This document shows, piece by piece, positions 1 to 10,792 of a stretch of DNA of 64,000 nucleotides. Under the pieces are notes generated by a model. The model was not told the DNA's origin and did not search any database. It saw nothing but the letters and a program-made list of their open reading frames with translations. Numbering within the stretch: the first letter of the stretch is position 1; every line of letters starts with the position of its first letter. The position numbers were made by a program, and so were the translations under genes. Source of the DNA: Alopecurus myosuroides (Eukaryota > Streptophyta > Magnoliopsida > Poales > Poaceae); the NCBI GenBank assembly GCA_028641055.1, contig CM054058.1, positions 84,889,927 through 84,953,926 on the forward strand, read 5' to 3'.

Positions 1-3000
1 TTGAGAATGGAAGCGGCTTTTAGAGATCCCACACGTGCAATGTTGCTGAAATGAAGCGAGGTTCTTGGAATGCATCATGATTTCGACTTTGGGCATGGGA
101 AACAACAAGTTGGCCAAGGAAATCCCCGTTTTCGGCCGTTCCTTCCGCTTTCGAAGGCAATATAAAACCAGATCACGCATCGCCCACTCATGGGCAGGGG
201 TAACAAGGTGCAGTGTTGCATGTGGAGTGAGTTGCTTGGAGTGGGTTGTAAGGATGCCCCAGGTGTCGAGGCTGGCATGCAAGAGCGAGAAGCGGCGAGA
301 ATCGTCCCGGTTAACGTCCGGTGCTTCGACGCCACCCAGCGCAACGACGACACCATACAAGTCCTGCAATGGGGTTCAAGCATTTTGTGTGGGCCCACAT
401 TGCCAAGTGTGGCTTACATTCTCATCTCTGCTGTTTTCCAGGCATCCTAGGTGGAAGGGAACACTGTTCTGGACCGAAAGTGCCCGGAAACGGCTACGAC
501 ATAAGATTGGTAGGCAACTTGAGAATGGAAGCGGCTTTTTGAGATCCCACACGTGCAATGTTGCTGAAATGAAGCGAGGTTCTTGGAATGCATCATGATT
601 TCGACTTTGGGCATGGGAAACAACAAGTTGGCCAAGGAAATCCCCGTTTTCGGCCGTTCCTTCCGCTTTCGAAGGCAATATAAAACCAGATCACGCATCG
701 CCCACTCATGGGCAGGGGTAACAAGGTGCAGTGTTGCATGTGGAGTGAGTTGCTTGGAGTGGGTTGTAAGGATGCCCCAGGTGTCGAGGCTGGCATGCAA
801 GAGCGAGAAGCAGCGAGAATCGTCCCGGTTAACGTCCGGTGCTTCGACGCCACCCAGCGCAACGACGGCACCATACAAGTCCTGCAATGGGGTTCAAGCA
901 TTTTGTGTGGGCCCACATTGCCAAGTGTGGCTTACATTCTCATCTCTGCTGTATTCCAGGCATCCTAGGTGGAAGGGAACAATGTTCTGGACCGAAAGCC
1001 CCCGGAAACGGCTACGACATAAGATTGGTAGGCAACTTGAGAATGGAAGCGGCTTTTAGAGATCCCACACGTGCAATGTTGCTGAAATGAAGCGAGGTTC
1101 TTGGAATGCATCATGATTTTGACTTTGGGCATGGGAAACAACAAGTTGGCCAAGGAAATCCCCGTTTTCGGCCGTTCCTTCCGCTTTCGAAGGCAATATA
1201 AAACCAGATCACGCATCGCCCACTCATGGGCAGGGGTAACAAGGTGCAGTGTTGCATGTGGAGTGAGTTGCTTGGAGTGGGTTGTAAGGATGCCCCAGGT
1301 GTCGAGGCTGGCATGCAAGAGCGAGAAGCGGCGAGAATCGTCCCGGTTAACGTCCGGTGCTTCGACGCCACCCAGCGCAACGATGACACCATACAAGTCC
1401 TGCAATGGGGTTCAAGCATTTTGTGTGGGCCCACATTGCCAAGTGTGGCTTACATTCTCATCTCTGCTGTATTCCAGGCATCGTAGGTGGAAGGGAACAA
1501 TGTTCTGGACCGAAAGCCCCCGGAAACGGCTACGACATAAGATTGGTAGGCAACTTGAGAATGGAAGCGGCTTTTAGAGATCCCACACGTGCAATGTTGC
1601 TGAAATGAAGCGAGGTTCTTGGAATGCATCATGATTTCGACTTTGGGCATGGGAAACAACAAGTTGGCCAAGGAAATCCCCGTTTTCGGCCGTTCCTTCC
1701 GCTTTCGAAGGCAATATAAAACCAGATCACGCATCGCCCACTCATGGGCAGGGGTAACAAGGTGCAGTGTTGCATGTGGAGTGAGTTGCTTGGAGTGGGT
1801 TGTAAGGATGCCCCAGGTGTCGAGGCTGGCATGCAAGAGCGAGAAGCGGCGAGAATCGTCCCGGTTAACGTCCGGTGCTTCGACGCCACCCAGCGCAACG
1901 ACGACACCATACAAGTCCTGCAATGGGGTTCAAGCATTTTGTGTGGGCCCACATTGCCAAGTGTGGCTTACATTCTCATCTCTGCTGTTTTCCAGGCATC
2001 CTAGGTGGAAGGGAACACTGTTCTGGACCGAAAGTGCCCGGAAACGGCTACGACATAAGATTGGTAGGCAACTTGAGAATGGAAGCGGCTTTTTGAGATC
2101 CCACACGTGCAATGTTGCTGAAATGAAGCGAGGTTCTTGGAATGCATCATGATTTCGACTTTGGGCATGGGAAACAACAAGTTGGCCAAGGAAATCCCCG
2201 TTTTCGGCCGTTCCTTCCGCTTTCGAAGGCAATATAAAACCAGATCACGCATCGCCCACTCATGGGCAGGGGTAACAAGGTGCAGTGTTGCATGTGGAGT
2301 GAGTTGCTTGGAGTGGGTTGTAAGGATGCCCCAGGTGTCGAGGCTGGCATGCAAGAGCGAGAAGCGGCGAGAATCGTCCCGGTTAACGTCCGGTGCTTCG
2401 ACGCCACCCAGCGCAACGACGGCACCATACAAGTCCTGCAATGGGGTTCAAGCATTTTGTGTGGGCCCACATTGCCAAGTGTGGCTTACATTCTCATCTC
2501 TGCTGTATTCCAGGCATCCTAGGTGGAAGGGAACAATGTTCTGGACCGAAAGCCCCCGGAAACGGCTACGACATAAGATTGGTAGGCAACTTGAGAATGG
2601 AAGCGGCTTTTAGAGATCCCACACGTGCAATGTTGCTGAAATGAAGCGAGGTTCTTGGAATGCATCATGATTTCGACTTTGGGCATGGGAAACAACAAGT
2701 TGGCCAAGGAAATCCCCGTTTTCGGCCGTTCCTTCCGCTTTCGAAGGCAATATAAAACCAGATCACGCATCGCCCACTCATGGGCAGGGGTAACAAGGTG
2801 CAGTGTTGCATGTGGAGTGAGTTGCTTGGAGTGGGTTGTAAGGATGCCCCAGGTGTCGAGGCTGGCATGCAAGAGCGAGAAGCGGCGAGAATCGTCCCGG
2901 TTAACGTCCGGTGCTTCGACGCCACCCAGCGCAACGACGACACCATACAAGTCCTGCAATGGGGTTCAAGCATTTTGTGTGGGCCCACATTGCCAAGTGT

Positions 3001-3913
3001 GGCTTACATTCTCATCTCTGCTGTTTTCCAGGCATCCTAGGTGGAAGGGAACACTGTTCTGGACCGAAAGTGCCCGGAAACGGCTACGACATAAGATTGG
3101 TAGGCAACTTGAGAATGGAAGCGGCTTTTTGAGATCCCACACGTGCAATGTTGCTGAAATGAAGCGAGGTTCTTGGAATGCATCATGATTTCGACTTTGG
3201 GCATGGGAAACAACAAGTTGGCCAAGGAAATCCCCGTTTTCGGCCGTTCCTTCCGCTTTCGAAGGCAATATAAAACCAGATCACGCATCGCCCACTCATG
3301 GGCAGGGGTAACAAGGTGCAGTGTTGCATGTGGAGTGAGTTGCTTGGAGTGGGTTGTAAGGATGCCCCAGGTGTCGAGGCTGGCATGCAAGAGCGAGAAG
3401 CGGCGAGAATCGTCCCGGTTAACGTCCGGTGCTTCGACGCCACCCAGCGCAACGACGGCACCATACAAGTCCTGCAATGGGGTTCAAGCATTTTGTGTGG
3501 GCCCACATTGCCAAGTGTGGCTTACATTCTCATCTCTGCTGTATTCCAGGCATCCTAGGTGGAAGGGAACAATGTTCTGGACCGAAAGCCCCCGGAAACG
3601 GCTACGACATAAGATTGGTAGGCAACTTGAGAATGGAAGCGGCTTTTTGAGATCCCACACGTGCAATGTTGCTGAAATGAAGCGAGGTTCTTGGAATGCA
3701 TCATGATTTCGACTTTGGGCATGGGAAACAACAAGTTGGCCAAGGAAATCCCCGTTTTCGGCCGTTCCTTCCGCTTTCGAAGGCAATATAAAACCAGATC
3801 ACGCATCGCCCACTCATGGGCAGGGGTAACAAGGTGCAGTGTTGCATGTGGAGTGAGTTGCTTGGAGTGGGTTGTAAGGATGCCCCAGGTGTCGAGGCTG
3901 GCATGCATCATGC
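1..3913. repeat. 518-bp tandem repeat, array 1
   Basis: About 7.5 head-to-tail copies of a 518-bp unit; the landmark ATGGAATGCATCATGATTT-type segment recurs at 65, 583, 1101, 1619, 2137, 2655, 3173 and 3691, always 518 bp apart. Diagnostic bases sort the units into types in the order A B C A B A B plus a partial unit, so a 1036-bp A-B dimer is the higher-order unit. Type A has GCTGTTTTCCAGG and GAAAGTGCCCGG; type B has GCTGTATTCCAGG and GAAAGCCCCCGG; type C has CATCGTAGG. The A units at 65, 1619 and 2655 look identical. Each unit is open in several frames on both strands, but 518 is not a multiple of three, so frames are not kept between units and I do not call them genes. Each unit also has a TATA-like CAATATAAAACC. 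The array runs off the left edge. I do not recognise the satellite family. Confidence 0.93.
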
Positions 3914-4089
3914 CGTCTAGCTTTCTGTAAAACTATCGTCGAGTCTATGAATTTGAGCCTATTTCAACGAGTTCGTGTTTTTTAATTAATTTTGAGTATT
4001 TCTGAACGCAATCACGAGCCAGAATGTAGATTAAAAGCGAAAAGAATGTTTGAATAATGTTGTATGATGCATGTTGAACTAAGTCATTC

Positions 4090-4450
4090 CAAAATTTTGG
4101 GCAAATGTGCTTCAAATGAGGTCTGAAGCTAGGGTAAATCACATATAACAGCATTGTGCGTTGGATTCATGTCAATTTGATATTTTTTTGAATTATTTAA
4201 GCTCATTTGAAACCATCGCTCTATTCTCATGAGAAATGTGCTCCAAATGAGGTCTGAAGCTAGGGTAGACACCCCCGTTTGAAATTTCATGAAAAAATCG
4301 ACTATATCACATATAACAACATTGTGCGTTGGATTCATGTCATTTTGAATTTTTTTGAATTATTTATGCTCATTTGCAACCATCGCTCAATTCTCGTGAG
4401 AAATGTGCTTCAAATGAGGTCCGAAGCTAGGGTAAATACCCCCATTTGTG
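4090..4450. repeat. degenerate tandem repeat, about 130-170 bp period
   Basis: The phrase AAATGAGGTCTGAAGCTAGG recurs near 4115, 4246 and, with one change, 4413. The phrase CATTGTGCGTTGGATTCATG recurs near 4152 and 4320. One copy lacks roughly 36 bp that the others have. Non-coding. Confidence 0.75.
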
Positions 4451-4829
4451 CTTCAACATTTTTTGGCATATTTTCTAAATCAACCAAATGAATTTCCTAG
4501 ACATCTATTCTACATGTATAGTGTAAATCTGAAGTTTCATTATGTTTTGAATAATTCTTCTATTTTTTATTTTTATTTAAATAACATGGTTTAATAGAAA
4601 AATCATATGTAAAACTGATAAAAATCATCGCTGTAGTAAATCTGAAGTTTCATTATATTTTTTATTTAAATAACATGGTTTATAATACTTAACAGCAAAG
4701 AAATCATATGTAGAACCATCGATCCCTGTGGCCAATGTACCAACCAATCAGAGCGCAGAACGAACGTCTAGCGGATCGCTGTGGCTGCGAGCGCATCCGT
4801 CCGATGCAGAAGAAGAAAATAGTTAACGT

Positions 4830-4978
4830 CGCGTCGCATTTGCAGCAGCCCTGCACGTCTTGTTTCAGAAACACGAGTCGCGTCGCATTTGCAGCGACGC
4901 AGCCCTCCACGCCTGGTTTCCGAAACACGTACGAGTCGCGTCGCATTTGCAGCGACGCAGCCCTCCACGCCTAGTTTT
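4830..4978. repeat. short tandem repeat, about 57 bp
   Basis: GCGTCGCATTTGCAGCGACG, followed by a CAGCCCTCCACGCCT-like tail, occurs about 57 bp apart at 4880 and 4937, with a partial copy before it. GC-rich, no coding evidence. Confidence 0.7.
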
Positions 4979-5243
4979 CACAAGATACGCATCAATGCAT
5001 ATGCAGCTAGCGAGGAGACTTTGGACTTTCTTCTCTTCTTTAATACAAGCATGCAACGTCGAATCACTTCGACTGACGAATGCACACGCGCTCGTACTCC
5101 GTGTCACTAGCTGTCTGGCCTACGCCTACGCCTATGCCTGTTCTACACCGCTTTGACCATGCACGACTCTTCTACACTTCATTATCCAATGTGTTCACAC
5201 AGTTTGCTTCATCTCCCAAATAAATTCACGCGTCTAATCGTGT

Positions 5244-5253
5244 CTTTAAATAG
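5244..5253 (+). promoter_or_regulatory. TATA-like box upstream of the small gene
   Basis: CTTTAAATAG lies about 70 nt upstream of the chosen start at 5324, after a CT-rich stretch. The spacing suits a plant TATA box; this is inference only. Confidence 0.4.
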
Positions 5254-5323
5254 TCCTTCACTCGTCCTCCATATTCTCATCCCTCTCCAGCCCTTTGCCT
5301 CTCTCTCCCTTCAAGCCCTAACA

Positions 5324-5758
5324 ATGTCTTCGTACTCACTCCCTTCAAGCCCGGAGTCGGTCTCCGACGAGGACAACCACCCCAAGGCTCGGCCTTGGTA
5401 CGAGGCCGAGTGGCCCGAGGCGGAGGACGTCCTGCCCATCGTGCTTCCCGTCGACGACTCTCCCAAACGGGAGCGATCGCCGACGCCGCCCTTCGTCCAC
5501 CGCCCCGTCCCTTCCACCACCACCAAGACGTCGGACATCTCCCCCAAGACGAACCACCGCCTCAAGAGACTGGAGCGGCTGGAGGCGAAGGAGTTGAAGG
5601 CGCAGGAGAAGAAGGAGGCGAAGGAGGCGGCGAAGCCTTTCCGGGCCAGCATCAAGCGGTCCATTGAGGCGCAGGAGGAGAGGATGCGGGCCGAGAACAA
5701 CCGCGCCCGCATCAAGCAGGAGATGGAGATCCGGGCGGCGGAGTGGCCGCGGAAATAG
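5324..5758 (+). CDS. hypothetical charged, coiled-coil-like protein (144 aa)
   Basis: I do not recognise this protein. The reading frame is open from 5153, but I start it at ATG 5324, after a TATA-like box and a CT-rich leader and with AACAATGTC context. The product begins with a Ser-rich stretch, has acidic and Pro-rich segments (around residues 20-75), and ends in a Lys/Glu/Arg/Ala-rich region (about residues 78-144, for example EAKELKAQEKKEAKEAAK) likely to form a helix or coiled coil. No signal peptide, membrane segment or catalytic motif is visible. The coding part is GC-rich against AT-rich flanks. It is the only plausible gene in the 2.6-kb block between the two satellite arrays. It could be a small host gene, a fragment, or a transposon passenger. 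Confidence 0.5.
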   Translation: MSSYSLPSSPESVSDEDNHPKARPWYEAEWPEAEDVLPIVLPVDDSPKRERSPTPPFVHRPVPSTTTKTSDISPKTNHRLKRLERLEAKELKAQEKKEAKEAAKPFRASIKRSIEAQEERMRAENNRARIKQEMEIRAAEWPRK

Positions 5759-6502
5759 GGCGGCGCCGGAGGGCGGGAAGGGCTCCCGCATGCAGAGCGG
5801 GAGCAGTTAGGGCTAGCATTTTTTTTTAGTTAAATGTAATGTTTCTCGGGCCCCACTGAATATATGTAAAGTGGGGCCAGTTATCCTCTCTTAAGTATGT
5901 TTAATTATATATAAGCCCTATATATAAAGTTATGTTCTTATATTTGTCCAAATGTACCCACTGTTTAGAAGTTTTTTCCTTTCTAATCATCGCTTTAAAA
6001 TATGCACATTGTAAACAAAATTTATATATAAGAGATGTGATGCATTATGTTTTCTAAGATAACATAAAAATTTGAGTTGAGCACAGTATATATTTTATAT
6101 TATTAATACGAATAATTTGATGGTTTAATAAATGGATAATGCGTAGTCTGCATGTAGTGATTAATAAATATAAATGGATAATGTCTACATGTTGACATTG
6201 GGCCTCATGTGACATTGGGCCGCAAGGAACGGTCAACAGGTGGGGCCCACATGCAGCGCCAACCGTCAACAGGTGGGGCCCACATGCAGCGCCAACCGTC
6301 AACAGCTGGGGCCCATAGGCCGCGCCAACGGTTCTATGATGGGTCCCACAGGTCAGGATCCTAACGGGGGGCCGAAAGTAACGGTGGGAGCAGCGAAAGG
6401 AGTCCTTGCGCACTGACTAGGGGCAAAACTGAGGTCGATTCGGCGCTAGGGGTAAAACTGAGGTCGTGGTGCCAACTGAGGGCACCTTGTTAATTATCCC
6501 TT
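5759..6502. other. 3' flank of the small gene, AT-rich to GC-rich intergenic DNA
   Basis: AT-rich 3' flank with AATATA-type stretches to about 6180, then a GC-rich short repeat, then an ACTGAGGTCG doublet at about 6429 and 6460. No gene seen. Confidence 0.5.
6232..6330. repeat. 33-bp tandem repeat, three copies
   Basis: GTCAACAGGTGGGGCCCACA starts at 6232 and 6265, with a diverged copy at 6298 (GTCAACAGCTGGGGCCCATA); the period is 33 bp. Non-coding. Confidence 0.85.
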
Positions 6503-9500
6503 TCGACTTTGGGCATGGGAAACAACAAGTTGGCCAAGGAAATCCCCGTTTTCGGCCGTTCCTTCCGCTTTCGAAGGCAATATAAAACCAGATCACGCAT
6601 CGCCCACTCATGGGCAGGGGTAACAAGGTGCAGTGTTGCATGTGGAGTGAGTTGCTTGGAGTGGGTTGTAAGGATGCCCCAGGTGTCGAGGCTGGCATGC
6701 AAGAGCGAGAAGCGGCGAGAATCGTCCGGGTTAACGTCCGGTGCTTCGACGCCACCCAGCGCAACGGCGGCACCATACAAGTCCTGCAATGGGGTTCAAG
6801 CATTTTGTGTGGGCCCACATTGCCAAGTGTGGCTTACATTCTCATCTCTGCTGTATTCCAGGCATCGTAGGTGGAAGGGAACACTGTTCTGGACCGAAAG
6901 TGCCCGGAAACGGCTACGACATAAGATTGGTAGGCAACTTGAGAATGGAAGCGGCTTTTTGAGATCCCACACGTGCAATGTTGCTGAAATGAAGCGAGGT
7001 TCTTGGAATGCATCATGATTTCGAGTTTGGGCATGGGAAACAACAAGTTGGCCAAGGAAATCCCCGTTTTCGGCCGTTCCTTCCGCTTTCGAAGGCAATA
7101 TAAAACCAGATCACGCATCGCCCACTCATGGGCAGGGGTAACAAGGTGCAGTGTTGCATGTGGAGTGAGTTGCTTGGAGTGGGTTGTAAGGATGCCCCAG
7201 GTGTCGAGGCTGGCATGCAAGAGCGAGAAGCGGCGAGAATCGTCCGGGTTAACGTCCGGTGCTTCGACGCCACCCAGCGCAACGACGGCACCATACAAGT
7301 CCTGCAATGGGGTTAAAGCATTTTGTGTGGGCCCACATTGCCAAGTGTGGCTTACATTCTCATCTCTGCTGTATTCCAGGCATCGTAGGTGGAAGGGAAC
7401 AATGTTCTGGACCGAAAGTCCCCGGAAACGGCTACGACATAAGATTGGTAGGCAACTTGAGAATGGAAGCGGCTTTTTGAGATCCCACACGTGCAATGTT
7501 GCTGAAATGAAGCGAGGTTCTTGGAATGCATCATGATTTCGACTTTGGGCATGGGAAACAACAAGTTGGCCAAGGAAATCCCCGTTTTCGGCCGTTCCTT
7601 CCGCTTTCGAAGGCAATATAAAACCAGATCACGCATCGCCCACTCATGGGCAGGGGTAACAAGGTGCAGTGTTGCATGTGGAGTGAGTTGCTTGGAGTGG
7701 GTTGTAAGGATGCCCCAGGTGTCGAGGCTGGCATGCAAGAGCGAGAAGCGGCGAGAATCGTCCCGGTTAACGTCCGGTGCTTCGACGCCACCCAGCGCAA
7801 CGACGGCACCATACAAGTCCTGCAATGCGGTTCAAGCATTTTGTGTGGGCCCACATTGCCATGTGTGGCTTACATTCTCATCTCTGCTGTATTCCAGGCA
7901 TCGTAGGTGGAAGGGAACAATGTTCTGGACCGAAAGTCCCCGGAAACGGCTACGACATAAGATTGGTAGGCAACTTGAGAATGGAAGCGGCTTTTTGAGA
8001 TCCCACACGTGCAATGTTGCTGAAATGAAGCGAGGTTCTTGGAATGCATCATGATTTCGACTTTGGGCATGGGAAACAACAAGTTGGCCAAGGAAATCCC
8101 CGTTTTCGGCCGTTCCTTCCGCTTTCGAAGGCAATATAAAACCAGATCACGCATCGCCCACTCATGGGCAGGGGTAACAAGGTGCAATGTTGCATGTGGA
8201 GTGAGTTGCTTGGAGTGGGTTGTAAGGATGCCCCAGGTGTCGAGGCTGGCATGCAAGAGCGAGAAGCGGCGAGAATCGTCTGGGTTAACGTCCGGTGCTT
8301 CGACGCCACCCAACGCAACGGCGGCACCATACAAGTCCTACAATGGGGTTCAAGCATTTTGTGTGGGCCCACATTGCCAAGTGTGGCTTACATTCTCATC
8401 TCTGCGGTATTCCAGGCATCGTAGGTGGAAGGGAACAATGTTCTGGACCGAAAGTCCCCGGAATCGGCTACGACATAAGATTGGTAGGCAACTTGAGAAT
8501 GGAAGCGGCATTTTGAGATCCCACACGTGCAATGTTGCTGAAATGTAGCGAGGTTCTTGGAATGCATCATGATTTCGACTTTGGGCATGGGAAACAACAA
8601 GTTGGCCAAGGAAATCCCCGTTTTCGGCCGTTCCTTCTGCTTTCGAAGGCAATATAAAACCAGATCACGCATCGCCCACTCATGGGCAGGGGTAACAAGG
8701 TGCAGTGTTGCATGTGGAGTGAGTTGCTTGGAGTGGGTTGTAAGGATGCCCCAGGTGTCGAGGCTGGCATGCAAGAGCGAGAAGCGGCGAGAATCGTCCC
8801 GGTTAATTAACGTCCGGTGCTTCGACGCCACCCAGCGCAACGACGGCACCATACAAGTCCTGCAATGGGGTTCAAGCATTTTGTGTGGGCCCACATTGCC
8901 AAGTGTGGCTTACATTCTCATCTCTGTTGTATTCCAGGCATCGTAGGTGGAAGGGAACAATGTTCTGGACCGAAAGTCCCCGGAAACGGCTACGACATAA
9001 GATTGGTAGGCAACTTGAGAATGGAAGCGGCTTTTTGAGATCCCACACGTGCATTGTTGCTGAAATGAAGCGAGGTTCTTGGAATGCATCATGATTTCGA
9101 CTTTGGGCATGGGAAACAACAAGTTGGCCAAGGAAATCCCCGTTTTCGGCCGTTCCTTCCGCTTTCGAAGGCAATATAAAACCAGATCACGCATCGCCCA
9201 CTCATGGGCAGGGGTAACAAGGTGCAGTGTTGCATGTGGAGTGAGTTGCTGGGAGTGGGTTGTAAGGATGCCCCAGGTGTCGAGGCTGGCATGCAAGAGC
9301 GAGAAGCGGTGAGAATCGTCCCGGGTTAACGTCCGGTGCTTCGACGCCACCCAGCGCAACGGAGGCACCATACAAGTCCTGCAATGGGGTTCAAGCATTT
9401 TGTGTGGGCCCACATTGCCAAGTGTGGCTTACATTCTCATCTCTGCTGTATTCCAGGCATCGTAGGTGGAAGGGAACAATGTTCTGGACCGAAAGTCCCC

Positions 9501-9592
9501 GGAAACGGCTACGACATAAGATTGGTAGGCAACTTGAGAATGGAAGCGGCTTTTTGAGATCCCACACGTGCAATGTTGCTGAAATGAAGTGA
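6503..9592. repeat. 518-bp tandem repeat, array 2
   Basis: About six further copies of the same 518-bp unit, with landmark starts at 7003, 7521, 8039, 8557 and 9079. The last spacing is 522 because TTAA is duplicated near 8806. These copies differ more from one another than the array 1 copies do: they share CATCGTAGG and mostly GAAAGTCCCCGG, and several carry private substitutions. The array starts abruptly at unit position 14 and ends at GAAATGAAGTGAG. The open frames on both strands shift between units, so I do not call them genes. Confidence 0.93.
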
Positions 9593-10792
9593 GGGGAGGG
9601 GAGACGCTCGGTGGCACTTCAGATAGGAACCATAAAAATGGCAACTGCCCCGCGGAAATGTACCCACCATTTGTGGTAACAGACTTACAGGTGGGCCCAA
9701 GTATCATCTTCCTCTCGTATTGTCACGTCAAGTTCGCACTCCTCCTCTTTGTGTACCTACAGTTATTTGCTCCGAGAAAACCCTTATTCCGCAGTTCACC
9801 GACACCGTCGCCGCCGCCGCCGCCGCCATCCATCTCTCGACCTCGCCGCCCCTCGATCAGCATCCCTCTCTGGGCCGCCGCATTCTCGCGACCGCCGTCG
9901 TCGCCAGTCTCTTCATCGCGCTGTAGATTGACCCACGGCGCGTCGATTCACCACTGATCCATCGCGGGCGACACTCAGGTTAGAACTTCACCTCTTGTGG
10001 ATGCATTGCAGAACGATTTAAGTTCAAACACTCATTTTCTATAAGGTAACTAGTGTCCTACTTGTCTAGACAGGAAAGAAATGTGAAATCTTAAGCTACA
10101 TATAGATGGTAGCACGTATTTATGTTCGATGTCATTCATGATTGATTTGTCTTTTACACGTTTATGACTAAAGTAAATGGTACTTACATGCATCTGATTG
10201 AGATGTTGCACTATACCTTCATGTTAATTTTGATAGTTCCAGGTGCCCAATTGATGTTGGTAGCTGTTGTTGTGTGTGTGCCTTTTTCTAGGTAGGTAAT
10301 TAGTGATGTTGAAAGTAAGACCTCTGGTACTCACACTGGCATATCTAGGACCAGTACCTACTTTTAGTAATTTCCCTTTTTACTATTCACAAGTACAGTT
10401 GATTTTACCCCTTTTTAGGTTCACTAGCTATTTTTAGTAATTTCCATTTTTAATCTTCAGCAGGACAATAGATGTGAGCCATTTTTTAGGACCAGTAGCA
10501 ATTTCAATTAATTTGCTAAAGCGGTACAATTGATTGTCGGCACACCATTTCCTTGACATACTAGTAGATTTTCTTTTCTGAAGTTCCGTACTTCCATGAA
10601 ATTCTTGAATGCATGTCAAATTTAAATTGCACCTGTGTATGAATGTCTCTGAACCATGATGCTGCTAGACTGCATTTAGTCCTAAATTTGTAGTGAACCT
10701 TCATGTTTCTTAACCTCTGCTGTTTTGGCACGTCTGCTAAATGTAACTGAAGTCATACTTTTTAGTACGATCTACAGGCGGGTTTGCATACG
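9593..10792 (+). other. promoter, 5' UTR exon and first intron of the B3 gene (predicted)
   Basis: After the satellite ends there is a short unique stretch, then a CCG-repeat-rich leader (about 9780-9978) of the kind seen in grass 5' UTRs. It ends at a possible donor, CACTCAG/GTTAGAAC (9978/9979). A matching acceptor, GATCTACAG/GCGGG, lies at 10777/10778, 15 bp before the B3 start codon. Exon and intron limits are inferred from splice signals only. Confidence 0.45.

Larger units (their letters stand above)
3914..5243. other. left part of the block splitting the satellite arrays
   Basis: AT-rich sequence without a convincing gene. It contains two small repeat clusters (annotated separately) and AT-rich stretches at 4500-4710. 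The short ORFs here have no recognisable content. Confidence 0.5.

Noticed and set aside
65..3706. Long ORFs (86-177 aa) on both strands in each satellite unit
   Set aside because: They repeat with the 518-bp unit, overlap on both strands, end where the unit frame shifts (518 is not a multiple of three) and show no domain; best seen as by-products of a stop-poor satellite.
7352..7825. Minus-strand frame in array 2 with MQDLYGAVVALGGVEAP and a possible CCCATTGCAG acceptor before it, suggesting an exon
   Set aside because: No donor or partner exon and no recognisable family; the same frame occurs in every unit with changes and stops. A gene-derived satellite stays possible but is not shown.
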